Part shown: piece after piece, positions 1-8,538 of the stretch
Layout: every line of letters starts with the position of its first letter
How positions within the stretch are numbered: the stretch's first letter is position 1
From: Sphingomonas liriopis
Lineage (GTDB): Bacteria; Pseudomonadota; Alphaproteobacteria; Sphingomonadales; Sphingomonadaceae
Direction of reading: 5' to 3'
Length of the DNA stretch: 64,000 bases
Assembly: GCF_024211255.1 (NCBI RefSeq)
Contig: NZ_JAMLDY010000004.1
Span: 124,001 to 188,000, forward strand
Position numbers and translations under genes: made by a program
Notes under the pieces: model-generated
The model's database searches: none
What the model was told of the DNA's origin: nothing
Seen by the model: only the letters and a program-made list of their open reading frames with translations

Positions 1-425
1 ATCGCGTCGACGTCGGTCGCATAGTCGCGATCCGCCACCACCACCGGCGTCGCGCCGACCCGCCGCGTCGCGATCTCGTACACCGCAAAGCCATAGCGGA
101 CGTGGATGATCTCGTCCCCCGGCCCGGCGAAGGTGCCCGCGGCGAGGTGCAGCACCTCGTCCGATCCGGTGCCGTAGATCAGCCGTTCCGCCTCGACGCC
201 GTAATGTGCCGACAATGCCGCGCGCAGGTCGACCGCGGCGGCATCGGGATAGCGTTCCAGATGCCCGGCCGCCTCGCGATAGGCGGTGCGCGCGGGTTCG
301 GGCGTGCCGAACGGATTCTCGTTCGACGACAGCTTGACGACCTTGCGGCCGTCCTCGCTGGTGGCGCGGCCGGGGACGTAGGGCGCGATGCCCAGGATCC
401 AGGATTTGGGGGCGGGTGCGGTCAT
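1..425 (-). CDS. hisC: Histidinol-phosphate aminotransferase, C-terminus outside window
   Basis: PLP-dependent class I/II aminotransferase that converts imidazole-acetol phosphate to histidinol phosphate in histidine synthesis. The visible 141 residues start MTAPAPKSWILGIAPYVPGR and contain SSNENPFGTPEPA, the N-terminal substrate-binding signature of HisC, then YGTGSDEVLHLAAGTF, which belongs to the cofactor-binding domain. The PLP lysine lies beyond the left edge. The gene reads leftward from an ATG at 425 and is divergent from metX with a 61-base gap. In some alphaproteobacteria related enzymes also act on aromatic amino acids, so the exact substrate is inferred from the family. Confidence 0.9.
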   Translation of the reverse strand, partial: MTAPAPKSWILGIAPYVPGRATSEDGRKVVKLSSNENPFGTPEPARTAYREAAGHLERYPDAAAVDLRAALSAHYGVEAERLIYGTGSDEVLHLAAGTFAGPGDEIIHVRYGFAVYEIATRRVGATPVVVADRDYATDVDA

Positions 426-486
426 GGCAGCGGCCTTAGCGGGCGGCGGCTTGCGTTGACAAGAAGAGCACCGTAGCGAGACCGCG

Positions 487-1617
487 ATGACCGGCGACGA
501 CCGTTTCGGATGCAACCGCCATGTGACGCTGCCGGGACCGCTCCGCCTCGACGGCGGCATGCTGCTGTCGCCGGTCGAGATCGCCTATGAAACCTATGGC
601 ACGCTCGACGCCGACGGCGGCAACGCGATCCTCGTCTGCCACGCGCTGACCGGCGACCAGCATGTCGCCTCCGAACATCCGCGCACCGGCAAGCCCGGCT
701 GGTGGACGCGGCTGATCGGCCCGGGCAAGCCGATCGATCCGGCGCGCGATTTCGTCATCTGTTCGAACGTGATCGGCAGCTGCATGGGATCGTCGGGCCC
801 CGCCAGCGTCAACCCGGCGACCGGCCGGCCATGGGGCATGGCCTTCCCGGTCATCACCATCCGCGACATGGTGCGCGCACAGGGCATGCTGCTCGACCAT
901 CTCGGCGTGGCGCGGCTGAAGGCGGTGGTCGGCGGCTCGATGGGCGGCATGCAGGCGCTGAGCTGGGCCGCGACCTTCCCCGAACGCATCGCCGCGGCGG
1001 TGGTGATCGCCTCGACCGCGCGCCATTCCGCGCAGAACATCGCCTTTCACGAGGTCGGGCGACAGGCGATCATGGCCGACCCCAAATGGCAGGGCGGCGA
1101 CTATTACGGCGGCGAACCGCCCGCCGCCGGCCTCGCGGTCGCGCGCATGGCCGCGCACATCACCTATCTGTCCGAAGCGGGCCTCACCGAGAAATTCGGT
1201 CGCCGGCTGCAGGCGCGCCCCGGCAAGGAGGACGGCACCAAGAGCTTCGGCTTCGACGCCGATTTCCAGGTCGAAAGCTATCTGCGCCACCAGGGCCTCG
1301 CCTTCGTCGACCGGTTCGATGCCAACAGCTACCTCTACATCACCCGCGCGCTCGATTATTTCGACCTCGCCGAAGAGCATGGCGGGCTGCTCGCCAATGC
1401 CTTCCGCGATGCACCGACACGCTTCTGCCTCGTCAGCTTCGACACCGACTGGCTGTATCCGACCAGCGAATCGCGTGCCATCGTCCAGGCGCTCAACGCC
1501 GCCGGCGCGCCGGTCAGCTTCGTCGAACTGTCGTCGCCCTATGGCCACGACGCCTTCCTGCTCGACGCGCCGGAGATGAACCGAGTGGTCGACGGCTTCC
1601 TGAAGGGCGGGCGATGA
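487..1617 (+). CDS. metX: Homoserine O-acyltransferase MetX
   Basis: Cytoplasmic alpha/beta-hydrolase-fold acyltransferase that activates homoserine at the start of methionine synthesis. At 376 residues it has normal family length. The nucleophile elbow GGSMGGMQ places Ser151; FDTDWLYP (Asp321) and YGHDAF (His354) complete the expected triad. Whether acetyl-CoA or succinyl-CoA is the donor cannot be decided by eye, because MetX-type proteins include both. The stop overlaps the next start (ATGA at 1614-1617), so translation is probably coupled to the GNAT gene and metW downstream. The 61-base gap to hisC is too short to hold the riboswitch often found before metX. Confidence 0.93.
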   Translation: MTGDDRFGCNRHVTLPGPLRLDGGMLLSPVEIAYETYGTLDADGGNAILVCHALTGDQHVASEHPRTGKPGWWTRLIGPGKPIDPARDFVICSNVIGSCMGSSGPASVNPATGRPWGMAFPVITIRDMVRAQGMLLDHLGVARLKAVVGGSMGGMQALSWAATFPERIAAAVVIASTARHSAQNIAFHEVGRQAIMADPKWQGGDYYGGEPPAAGLAVARMAAHITYLSEAGLTEKFGRRLQARPGKEDGTKSFGFDADFQVESYLRHQGLAFVDRFDANSYLYITRALDYFDLAEEHGGLLANAFRDAPTRFCLVSFDTDWLYPTSESRAIVQALNAAGAPVSFVELSSPYGHDAFLLDAPEMNRVVDGFLKGGR

Positions 1618-2045
1618 TCGATCTCGACGATGACCGCGACCGGCTCGATGTCGCGCGCATCCACGGCTGGCTGGCGTCGAGTTACTGGTCGCCCGGCATC
1701 GCCCGCGACGTGGTCGAGCGCGCGATCCTGGGATCGCATTGCCTCGGCGCGTATCGCGACGGCGAGCAGGTCGGCTTCGCCCGCGCGATCACCGATCACG
1801 CGACCTTCGCCTGGATCGCCGACGTGTGGATCGACGAGGCGGCGCGCGGGCAGGGCTTGGGGCGGCGCATGGTCGGCTGGTTCGTCGATCATCCGGCGTT
1901 CGCGGGCATCCGCCGCATCGGCCTCGTCACCGCCGACGCGCACGGCGTGTACGAAGCGCTCGGCTTCCACGCTTTGCTGCGTCCCGATCGTTACATGGAG
2001 CGGCTGTCGCCGGAGGCCGCGGCGATGCTGCGGGCGGCGCCATGA
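1614..2045 (+). CDS. GNAT family N-acetyltransferase
   Basis: A 143-residue single-domain GNAT protein. The acetyl-CoA-binding motif A is visible as [14 protein letters not shown], preceded by the beta-strand WIADVWID, and the closing segment [10 protein letters not shown] is typical of the C-terminal strand. The ATG overlaps the metX stop, and its own stop overlaps the metW start, so it sits inside a tightly coupled metX-GNAT-metW operon. The substrate is unknown. The location suggests a link to homoserine or methionine metabolism, but that is inference from position only. Confidence 0.85.
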   Translation: MIDLDDDRDRLDVARIHGWLASSYWSPGIARDVVERAILGSHCLGAYRDGEQVGFARAITDHATFAWIADVWIDEAARGQGLGRRMVGWFVDHPAFAGIRRIGLVTADAHGVYEALGFHALLRPDRYMERLSPEAAAMLRAAP

Positions 2046-2629
2046 GCCTGCGTTCCGACCTCGCGGTGATCGCCGGCCATGTCGCGGAAGGAAGCCGCGT
2101 GCTCGACGTCGGCTGCGGCGACGGCGCGCTGATGGCGGCGTTGCGCGACGACCGCGGCTGCGACGCGCGCGGGCTGGAGATCGACGCGGGCAACGTCGCC
2201 TCCGCGGTCGCGCGCGGGCTGTCGGTGATCCAGGGCGATGCCGACGTCGATCTCGCCGGCTATCCCGATCGCAGCTTCGACTATGCGATCCTCAGCCAGA
2301 CGCTGCAGACCGCGCGCGCGCCCGATGTCGTGCTCGACCATCTGTTGCGCATCGGCCGGCGCGCCTTCGTCAGCTTCCCCAATTTCGCGCAATGGCGCGT
2401 GCGCCTGTCGCTGCTGTGGGGCGGGCGGATGCCGGTGACGCGGCAATTGCCCGAGAGCTGGTTCGACACGCCCAACATCCATCACGTCACGATCGACGAT
2501 TTCCGCGAGCACCTCAAGGAACGGGGCGTGACCGTGGAGGGCGCGTGGTTCCTGTCGGGCGACCGCCAGCGCAGTTCGGCCGCGGCCAATCTGCTCGCGC
2601 AGCACGCCGTCTTCCTGCTGCGCCGGTGA
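2042..2629 (+). CDS. metW: Methionine biosynthesis protein MetW
   Basis: A 195-residue protein with a class I methyltransferase fold. The SAM-binding loop LDVGCGDGALM lies at residues 21-31, and QTLQTARAPDVVLDHLLRIGRRAFVSFPNF is the characteristic MetW middle region. MetW accompanies MetX in many bacteria and is needed for full homoserine acyltransferase function in some of them; it may act as a partner rather than a methyltransferase. Here it is third in an operon with metX and a GNAT gene, starting in an ATGA overlap with the GNAT stop. Confidence 0.92.
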   Translation: MSLRSDLAVIAGHVAEGSRVLDVGCGDGALMAALRDDRGCDARGLEIDAGNVASAVARGLSVIQGDADVDLAGYPDRSFDYAILSQTLQTARAPDVVLDHLLRIGRRAFVSFPNFAQWRVRLSLLWGGRMPVTRQLPESWFDTPNIHHVTIDDFREHLKERGVTVEGAWFLSGDRQRSSAAANLLAQHAVFLLRR

Positions 2630-2658
2630 CGATGACGACCGCCGCCAGCGCTCACTCG

Positions 2659-2683
2659 GGAACCAAAGGGGCGAATCGGAGTT
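2659..2683 (+). promoter_or_regulatory. Possible EcfG-type (general stress) promoter
   Basis: GGAAC at 2659-2663 is followed 16 bases later by AGTT at 2680-2683. The alphaproteobacterial general stress sigma factor EcfG recognises GGAAC, 16-17 bases, CGTT, so this differs from the consensus at one -10 base. It lies about 25 bases before the start of a single-domain response regulator, a class of gene commonly in this regulon. It has not been tested. Confidence 0.4.
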
Positions 2684-2708
2684 TGCCTACTCCAAGTCTG
2701 GGAACATC

Positions 2709-3122
2709 ATGACCAAAACCGCTTTGATCGTCGAAGACGAGATTTTCGTTGCCCTGGACCTGGAACGCATTCTGTTGGACGCCGGCTACGCCGTCGCGGC
2801 GATCGCCGCCGACAGCGCCAGCGCGCTGGAGGCGGCCCCCGGTTGCGGCTTCGCCTTCGTCGACGTCAACCTGCGCGATGGCGCGACCGGCCCCGGTATC
2901 GCCGAGCGGATGGCGCGCGATTACGGCGTCAAGGTCGTCTTCGTCACCGCCAATCCGGCGCAGATCGATTGCGGCAGCGACTGCGCGCTCGGCTATATCC
3001 GCAAACCGTTCAGCGAAGCCGCGATCCTCGCCGCCGCCGCGATGGCGAGCGACAGCGGGTCGATGCCCGCCAACGACGATATCGTGATGCTCGGATCGAC
3101 CGGCACCGGCCTCACCGCCTGA
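2709..3122 (+). CDS. Single-domain response regulator
   Basis: A 137-residue receiver domain with no output domain. The acidic pocket is in IVEDE (residues 7-11), the phospho-acceptor is Asp52 in FVDVNLRDG, the switch threonine is Thr80 in VTANP, and the conserved lysine is Lys99 in YIRKPF. Such stand-alone receivers act by phosphotransfer or protein contact. The gene faces an HWE-family histidine kinase (3183-4718), the class of kinase that often feeds the PhyR general stress pathway in sphingomonads, and a near-consensus EcfG promoter lies upstream. A phosphorelay role is plausible but inferred. Confidence 0.88.
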   Translation: MTKTALIVEDEIFVALDLERILLDAGYAVAAIAADSASALEAAPGCGFAFVDVNLRDGATGPGIAERMARDYGVKVVFVTANPAQIDCGSDCALGYIRKPFSEAAILAAAAMASDSGSMPANDDIVMLGSTGTGLTA

Positions 3123-3182
3123 CGCGCAGGCCGGGCTCGCCGCGTACGACGGCTACACGCGCTCCAGCCAGGAACGTCGCCG

Positions 3183-4718
3183 CTAGGTCCGGCTGAACGC
3201 CGCCACCGGTACGCGCACGATCACCACCAGCCCCTCGGGCCGCCATTCGCGCATCACCGATCCGCCCAGCTGGCGCACCGCCGACAGCTCGATCAACTGG
3301 CTGCCGAACCCGTGCGGGCCATCGGGCTCGCGCACCGGCGGCCCGTCCTGCTCGGCCCAGCGCAGCGTCGCATGATCGCCTTCGCGTGCCACGGTGACGT
3401 CGACGCTACCGTCGTCGGTCGACAGCGCGCCATATTTGGTCGCGTTGGTGGCGAGCTCATGGAACAGCAGCGCCAGCGGCGTCGCCGAACGGTCGTCGAT
3501 CGGAATCTCGTCGCCCGCAATCGCGATCGGCTGGCGATCCTCGCGCCGATAGGGTTCGAACAATTCGGCGAGCAGCCCGTGCAGGCTGTCCTGCTTCACC
3601 ATCGGCCGCGACGCCGGGCTGTGCGGCCGGACGAAATCGTGCGCGCGGCCCAGCGCGGTGATCCGCTGGCGCAAATCGGCGGCGACCGGCGCGAACGCCG
3701 GCCGGCTGCGCGCCGCGAACGAGATCAGGCCCGAGATCACCGAGAAGATGTTCTTGATCCGGTGCGACAATTCCTGGCTGATGAGCTCGCGTTCGTGCAA
3801 CGCCAGTTTCTGTTCGTGAATGTCGGTGCAGGTGCCGAACCAGCGCGTGATCCGCCCCGCCGCATCGCGGATCGGCAGCGCGCGGCCGAGCACCCAGCGA
3901 TAGGTGCCGTCGAAATGCCGCAGCCGGTATTCGATCTGATAGGGATCGCCGGTGCCGAGCGAATGCCGCCACACGTCCCAGGCGCGCGCCTGATCCTCGG
4001 GATGGAAGACGTCGTTCCAGCCTTCGCCGTCGGTCGATCCTTGCGGAGTGCCGGTGAATTCGTACCAGCGCGCGTTGTAATAATCGTGGAATCCGTCGGG
4101 CAGCGTCGACCACACCATCTGCGGCATCGTGTCGGCGAGCGTACGGAATCGGTCCTCGCTGTCGGTCAGCTGGCGCCGCGTGTTGCGCTCGGCGGCGCGC
4201 CAGGCGGCGGCGTCGCGGCTGTCGCGCAGCCGCGCCATGACGTTGTCGGCCAGCGTCGCCAGCCCCTGCATCTGCAGCGGCGTCAGCCCGTCGCGCGGCA
4301 CGGTATCGATGACGCACAGCGATCCCAGCGGAATGCCGTCGTCGGAGATCAGCGGCGCGCCGGCGTAGAAGCGGATGTGCAGGTCGCCGGTGACCAGCGC
4401 ATTGTCGGCGAAGCGCGGATCGCGCGTCGCGTCGGGCACCACCATGATCCCGTCGCCCAGCATCGCATGCGCGCAGAACGACATCTCGCGCGGCGTCTCC
4501 GTCTCGGACAGGCCGGTGCGCGCGATGAAGGTCTGGCGCGTCGTCTCGACCAGGCTGACCAGCGCGACCGGTGCCTCGCACAGCGCCGCGGCGAAATCGG
4601 TGATCTGCTTCAGCGCGGAACTGTCACGTAGCGATTCGAGGTCGTAGGTCGCCATCGCCGCGGCGCGCGCGGCCTCGTCGACCGTCCAGCCGGGGGCGGT
4701 CGGCGCGGCGCAGAGCAT
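3183..4718 (-). CDS. GAF-PAS-HWE family sensor histidine kinase
   Basis: A 511-residue soluble kinase without membrane segments. Residues about 30-165 form a GAF domain (FAAALCEAPVALVSLVE to GSLCVIDTVPR), and residues about 190-305 a PAS domain with PAC (YRLRHFDGTYRWVLGRALPI). The dimerisation region holds the phospho-acceptor His319 in ELSHRIKN. The ATPase has HELATNATKYGA (420-431), the W-x-E motif WAE at 454-456, and GFGSQLI, which together place it in the HWE family. I chose the ATG at 4718; an alternative ATG is at 4655. It follows ssb by 32 bases on the same strand and converges with the response regulator. Confidence 0.88.
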   Translation of the reverse strand: MLCAAPTAPGWTVDEAARAAAMATYDLESLRDSSALKQITDFAAALCEAPVALVSLVETTRQTFIARTGLSETETPREMSFCAHAMLGDGIMVVPDATRDPRFADNALVTGDLHIRFYAGAPLISDDGIPLGSLCVIDTVPRDGLTPLQMQGLATLADNVMARLRDSRDAAAWRAAERNTRRQLTDSEDRFRTLADTMPQMVWSTLPDGFHDYYNARWYEFTGTPQGSTDGEGWNDVFHPEDQARAWDVWRHSLGTGDPYQIEYRLRHFDGTYRWVLGRALPIRDAAGRITRWFGTCTDIHEQKLALHERELISQELSHRIKNIFSVISGLISFAARSRPAFAPVAADLRQRITALGRAHDFVRPHSPASRPMVKQDSLHGLLAELFEPYRREDRQPIAIAGDEIPIDDRSATPLALLFHELATNATKYGALSTDDGSVDVTVAREGDHATLRWAEQDGPPVREPDGPHGFGSQLIELSAVRQLGGSVMREWRPEGLVVIVRVPVAAFSRT

Positions 4719-4750
4719 CGCGGGATCGAGCGAAGGAGACGTCTGCGTAA

Positions 4751-5302
4751 TCAGAACGGCACGTCGTCGTCGAGATCGTCGGCGAAGCCCCCACCCTGGC
4801 CGAAGCCGCCACCGCGATTGCCGCCGCCCGCGGGCGCACCGCCGCGGCTGCCGCCCGAACCGCCGCCGAAATCGTCGCCGCCGCTCCAGTCGCCGCCGCC
4901 GCTCCGCCCGCCGCCGGCCCCACCGCCCGCGCCGCCACCCTGGCCACCGTTCGGGCCGTCGAGCATCGTCAGCACGCTGTTGAAACCCTGCAGCACGACC
5001 TCGGTCGAATAGCGGTCCTGGCCCTGCTGGTCCTGCCATTTGCGCGTCGTCAACGCGCCCTCGATATAGACCTTCGACCCCTTGCGTAGGAAGCGTTCGG
5101 CGACGTTGGCGAGGCCTTCGTTGAAGACCTTGACCGTGTGCCACTCGGTCTTTTCCTTGCGCTCGCCGGACATCTTGTCCTTCCACGATTCGGATGTGGC
5201 GATGCGCAGTTCGACGACCTTGCCGCCGTTCTGGAAGCTGCGGCTTTCGGGGTCGCGCCCCAGGTTGCCGACCAGAATGACCTTGTTGACGCTGCCCGCC
5301 AT
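4751..5302 (-). CDS. ssb: Single-stranded DNA-binding protein
   Basis: A 183-residue SSB. The N-terminal OB fold (about residues 1-110) begins [19 protein letters not shown] and includes [16 protein letters not shown] long Gly/Ser-rich linker follows, and the protein ends in DDDVPF, the acidic tip that binds partner proteins of replication and repair. The start was set at the ATG at 5302 because the upstream extension of the open frame does not resemble SSB. It lies 22 bases after the feoB stop on the same strand, an unusual position for ssb. Confidence 0.95.
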   Translation of the reverse strand: MAGSVNKVILVGNLGRDPESRSFQNGGKVVELRIATSESWKDKMSGERKEKTEWHTVKVFNEGLANVAERFLRKGSKVYIEGALTTRKWQDQQGQDRYSTEVVLQGFNSVLTMLDGPNGGQGGGAGGGAGGGRSGGGDWSGGDDFGGGSGGSRGGAPAGGGNRGGGFGQGGGFADDLDDDVPF

Positions 5303-5324
5303 GGAATGCCCCGAAAAAGTGAAT

Positions 5325-7184
5325 CTAGAGGCCGGCGAAAACCGCGAGCCAATAGGTGATACCGGCCATGATGTAGGCGGCGGCGAACAAATAGCCAACC
5401 ATGAACAGCGGCCATTTCCACCCGTTGGTCTCGCGCCGGGTCACCGCGATCGTGCTGATGCATTGCGGCGCGAAGACGAACCACATCAGGAAGGCGAGCG
5501 CGGTCGGCAGCGTCCAGCGGCCGCGAATCTGGTCGGTGATCCGGTCGGTGCCGCTGCCGTCGGTATCGTCGATTGCATACACCGTGCCGATCGCCGACAC
5601 CGCCACCTCGCGCGCCGCCATCGCCGGCAGCAGCGCCAAGGCGATGTCGCGGTTGAAGCCGATCGGCTTGACGACGTACTCGATGCCGTGGCCGATCCGC
5701 CCGCCGATCGAATAGTCGACCGGGCTGATGCCACTACCCTCGGGGGGGTTCGGGAAGCTCAGCAGCAGCCACAGTACCACGGTGGTCGCGGCGATGATCG
5801 TACCCGCGCGCTTGAGGAAGATGACCGCGCGCTGCCACAGCCCGATCAGCACGTCGCCGATCCGCGGCACCTGATACTTCGGCATCTCCATCATGAAGCC
5901 CGACGACGCGCCCTTGGTCACCGTCCGGCGCAGCACCAGCGCGGCGACATAGGCGCCGGCGATGCCGATCACGAGCAGCCCGAACATCACCACCCCCTGC
6001 AACCGCACGAACGGCGCAATCTGCGTATTGGGGATCATCGCACCGATGATGAGCGTGTACACCGGCCAGCGCGCGCTGCACGTCATCAGCGGCGCGATCA
6101 GGATCGTGGTCAGCCGGTCCTTCTCGTCCTCGATCGTCCGCGTCGCCATGATGCCGGGGACGGCGCAGGCGAAGCTCGACAGCAACGGGATGAACGCGCG
6201 CCCCGACAGCCCGACGGTCGCCATCAGCCGGTCCATCAGGAACGCCGCGCGGACCATGTATCCCGACGATTCGAGGATCAGGATGAACAGGAACAGGATC
6301 AGGATCTGCGGCAGGAAGACGATCACCGCGCCGACCCCGGCGATCAGCCCGTCGGTGAGCAGCGAACGGAGGAAGCCATCGGGCAGCGCGCCCTTGATCG
6401 CATCCTGCAACCAGCCAAACCCTGCGTCGATCGCGTCCGCCGGCACCGCGGCCCAGGTGAACACCGCCTGGAACATCACGAACAGGATGGCGACGAGCAG
6501 TACCGGCCCGGCGACCGGATGCAGCGCCACCGAATCGAGCATATGCGCCCAGCGCCGCCCCGCGGTCTCCGACACCGTCGCCGCGGTCGCGATCTGCCGC
6601 GCGCGGCGTTGCAGCTGGACGATATCGTCCTGCGTCCCCGCCGACACGTCGGGCGTCCGCCGGCCACCACCGCCGACCGCCTCGCCCAGCGCGGCACGCA
6701 ACGCGTCGAGCCCGCGCTTCCTCACCGCGACGGTCGGGATCACCGGCACGCCGAGTTCGCGCTCAAGGACGGCGGCATCGAGCGTCAGCCCGTCGCGCTC
6801 GGCGAGATCGACCATATTGAGCGCGACGACGACGGGCAGGCCGAGCGCGATCAGCTGCAGCGTGAAGCGCAGATGGTTGTCGAGATTGGCGGCGTCGACC
6901 ACCACGACCAGCGCGTCGGGCAGCCGTTCGAGGCTGCTCGCGCCGGTGACGACGTCGCGGGTGACGCGCTCGTCGGGGCTGGACGGTTCGAGGCTATAGG
7001 CGCCGGGCAGGTCGATCAGCTCGACCGGCCGCCCGTCGTCGAGCACCAGCCGGCCCGAATGGCGTTCCACCGTGACGCCGGGATAATTGCCGACCTTCTG
7101 CCGCGCGCCGGTCAGCGCGTTGAACAGCGCGCTCTTGCCGGCATTGGGATTGCCGACCAGCGCGACCAGCGGGGATGCGTGCAC
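5325..7184 (-). CDS. feoB: Ferrous iron transporter FeoB
   Basis: An inner-membrane Fe(II) uptake protein of 619 residues with a cytoplasmic G domain. The G1 loop is GNPNAGKS (11-18), G3 is DLPG (58-61) and G4 is NMVD (123-126). From about residue 220 the protein has the multiple hydrophobic segments of the permease, including the Gate-type stretch [16 protein letters not shown]. The start codon is GTG at 7184, three bases after the feoA stop at 7188-7190. It is toward the short end of the family but shows no break. Confidence 0.95.
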   Translation of the reverse strand: MHASPLVALVGNPNAGKSALFNALTGARQKVGNYPGVTVERHSGRLVLDDGRPVELIDLPGAYSLEPSSPDERVTRDVVTGASSLERLPDALVVVVDAANLDNHLRFTLQLIALGLPVVVALNMVDLAERDGLTLDAAVLERELGVPVIPTVAVRKRGLDALRAALGEAVGGGGRRTPDVSAGTQDDIVQLQRRARQIATAATVSETAGRRWAHMLDSVALHPVAGPVLLVAILFVMFQAVFTWAAVPADAIDAGFGWLQDAIKGALPDGFLRSLLTDGLIAGVGAVIVFLPQILILFLFILILESSGYMVRAAFLMDRLMATVGLSGRAFIPLLSSFACAVPGIMATRTIEDEKDRLTTILIAPLMTCSARWPVYTLIIGAMIPNTQIAPFVRLQGVVMFGLLVIGIAGAYVAALVLRRTVTKGASSGFMMEMPKYQVPRIGDVLIGLWQRAVIFLKRAGTIIAATTVVLWLLLSFPNPPEGSGISPVDYSIGGRIGHGIEYVVKPIGFNRDIALALLPAMAAREVAVSAIGTVYAIDDTDGSGTDRITDQIRGRWTLPTALAFLMWFVFAPQCISTIAVTRRETNGWKWPLFMVGYLFAAAYIMAGITYWLAVFAGL

Positions 7185-7187
7185 CGG

Positions 7188-7478
7188 TTATTCGGCGGCG
7201 ACGGCCGGCGCCACATGCACCGCACCAGCGACCGCGCGGCGCAGCGCGACGGTCATCCGGCCGATGCGGCAGGCGATCGGCCCGCTGCCCAGCGACGCGC
7301 GGTGCAGCACCTCGACCGCGACGCCCTCGTCGAAGCCCAGTTCGCGCAACCGCCGCGCCTCGGGCACCGCCAGCCGCGCCCAGTCGATACCGGCGACGGT
7401 CGCCGGCTGGCGCCGGGGCAGCGAGACGAGGTCCAGAGCGGTCTGTGGGGCGGGCACGACGGTACGCGACATATCCAT
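7188..7478 (-). CDS. feoA: Ferrous iron transport protein FeoA
   Basis: A small cytoplasmic SH3-like protein (96 residues from this start) that partners FeoB. It contains the FeoA pattern EARRLRELGFDEGVAVEVLHRASLG followed by IACRIGRMTVALRRAVA. In-frame ATGs exist at 7496, 7478 and 7472. I chose 7478 because the upstream ATG lies inside a TGATTATCA palindrome that looks like an operator, and no ribosome-binding site is convincing for any of the three. It is directly followed by feoB. Confidence 0.88.
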   Translation of the reverse strand: MDMSRTVVPAPQTALDLVSLPRRQPATVAGIDWARLAVPEARRLRELGFDEGVAVEVLHRASLGSGPIACRIGRMTVALRRAVAGAVHVAPAVAAE

Positions 7479-7486
7479 GATGCGAC

Positions 7487-7495
7487 TGATTATCA
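7487..7495. promoter_or_regulatory. Fur-like half operator before feoA
   Basis: TGATTATCA, a 4-1-4 palindrome in AT-rich surroundings, sits directly before the chosen feoA start. It matches the core of iron-responsive (Fur-type) boxes and the downstream genes import Fe(II). Only one such unit is visible, so the assignment is tentative. Confidence 0.35.
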
Positions 7496-7577
7496 TTTAC
7501 GCGCGGACGAGTAAAGCAGGCGGTCGCTCGGTTCGACATTCGGATCGCCTGACGGCGTATCGAAGAAAGAAGGGTAT

Positions 7578-7705
7578 TTCGCGCGGAGGACGCGGAGGTG
7601 TTGCGTGCGCGGCGGCGCGTGGTCCTGTCACCGCGACGGTCTGATGGAGCGTGCAAGCGCCGCGGCAGGCACGACATCTCTGCGTCCTCCGCGCCTCCGC
7701 GCGAA
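7578..7705. repeat. Intergenic palindrome, family E copy 1
   Basis: An element bounded by TTCGCGCGGAGGACGCGG and, in inverse orientation, GCGTCCTCCGCGCCTCCGCG. It shares its ends and general structure with copies at 7751-7877 and 38168-38309. With the second copy it fills the 388-base gap between feoA and the COQ9 gene, in which I see no coding sequence. Confidence 0.6.
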
Positions 7706-7750
7706 CACAATTCCGGTTCGCAGCAGGCGAGCGCGCGGTCATTTGAGGTC

Positions 7751-7877
7751 ACGCGAAGACGCGAAGACGCAAAGATGTTTGGCTGTCGGCACCGTCACCG
7801 CTCGAGCCGCCGATGGTGAAAAGCTGCCGCTTCCCCGATGACCGCCCTCTTCGCGTCTTCGCGTGTTCGCGCGAAAA
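7751..7877. repeat. Intergenic palindrome, family E copy 2
   Basis: Starts ACGCGAAGACGCGAAGACGC and ends with CTTCGCGTCTTCGCG then GTTCGCGCGAA. The core includes GTGAAAAGCTGCCGC, nearly identical to GTGAAGAGCTGCCGC in the copy near 38250, which shows a true repeat family rather than chance similarity. It ends seven bases before the COQ9 stop codon. Confidence 0.65.
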
Positions 7878-7884
7878 TCGAGAA

Positions 7885-8538
7885 TCACACCACCGGGTAG
7901 CGCAGCCGCCCGACGAAGCGCGACAGGCTCGGCCGATGTTCGTAGCGCTTCACGAACCCCGCCTTGGCCTTTTCGAAGCGCATGATCCCGTCGATCCGCC
8001 GCGCCAGGAAGGCGCGCGTGTCGGCATGGCCGTCGCTGTCGTCGTCCAGGAACACCGTCACGCTCGCGGCGTAGACGCCGAGCAGGATCGTGCGCTTGGT
8101 ATAGTGATTGTAGTCGGTGGCGGTATCGCCCGCCATCCGCCACATCAGGTCGACGCTGCGCCAACCGAGCCGCGCCCCTTTGGCGACGTTCTGCGGCAGC
8201 GCGAGGATGGTCAGCGCGCGGCGCAGCGATTCGCGGTTCGCCGCCACCGCGTCGAGTCGCGCCTCGACCAGCGCGGTGATCCGCGCACGGATCTTCATCG
8301 CCGCCAGCGTCTCGGGCGGCAGCGTCACCGCAAGGCCCGCATCGATCGACGCGAACCAGGCATCGATCATGTCCGCCGCGCCGCCGGGAAAGGCGAGGCG
8401 CGCGACGTCGCGGTCGATTCCCTCCGCGTCCGCCGCCATGTCGCGCGCCGCATCGCCCCAGCCGTCGAACGCGGCATTGGCGGCGATGCCGGGCGCCAGC
8501 ACCGCGCGGATCTCGTCGAGTGTCAGGTCTTCGTTCAT
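7885..8538 (-). CDS. COQ9 family protein (ubiquinone biosynthesis)
   Basis: A 217-residue protein resembling COQ9, a lipid-binding helper of the ubiquinone hydroxylation step. The family segment WRMAGDTATDYNHYTKRTILLGVYAA is present, followed by FLDDDSDGHADTRAFLARRIDGIM; both are typical of bacterial COQ9. The fold derives from TetR regulators but no DNA-binding helix pair is evident. It starts at the ATG at 8538, which overlaps the stop of the upstream EamA transporter by four bases, so the two are probably co-translated. Confidence 0.88.
   Translation of the reverse strand: MNEDLTLDEIRAVLAPGIAANAAFDGWGDAARDMAADAEGIDRDVARLAFPGGAADMIDAWFASIDAGLAVTLPPETLAAMKIRARITALVEARLDAVAANRESLRRALTILALPQNVAKGARLGWRSVDLMWRMAGDTATDYNHYTKRTILLGVYAASVTVFLDDDSDGHADTRAFLARRIDGIMRFEKAKAGFVKRYEHRPSLSRFVGRLRYPVV

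Noticed and set aside
426..486. Possible SAM riboswitch before metX
   Set aside because: The 61-base gap has no pseudoknot-like pairing and is too short once promoter elements are allowed.
5082..7514. 810-codon open frame on the plus strand opposite feoB
   Set aside because: Arg/His/Asp-rich shadow of a GC-rich gene; feoB on the other strand has all family motifs.
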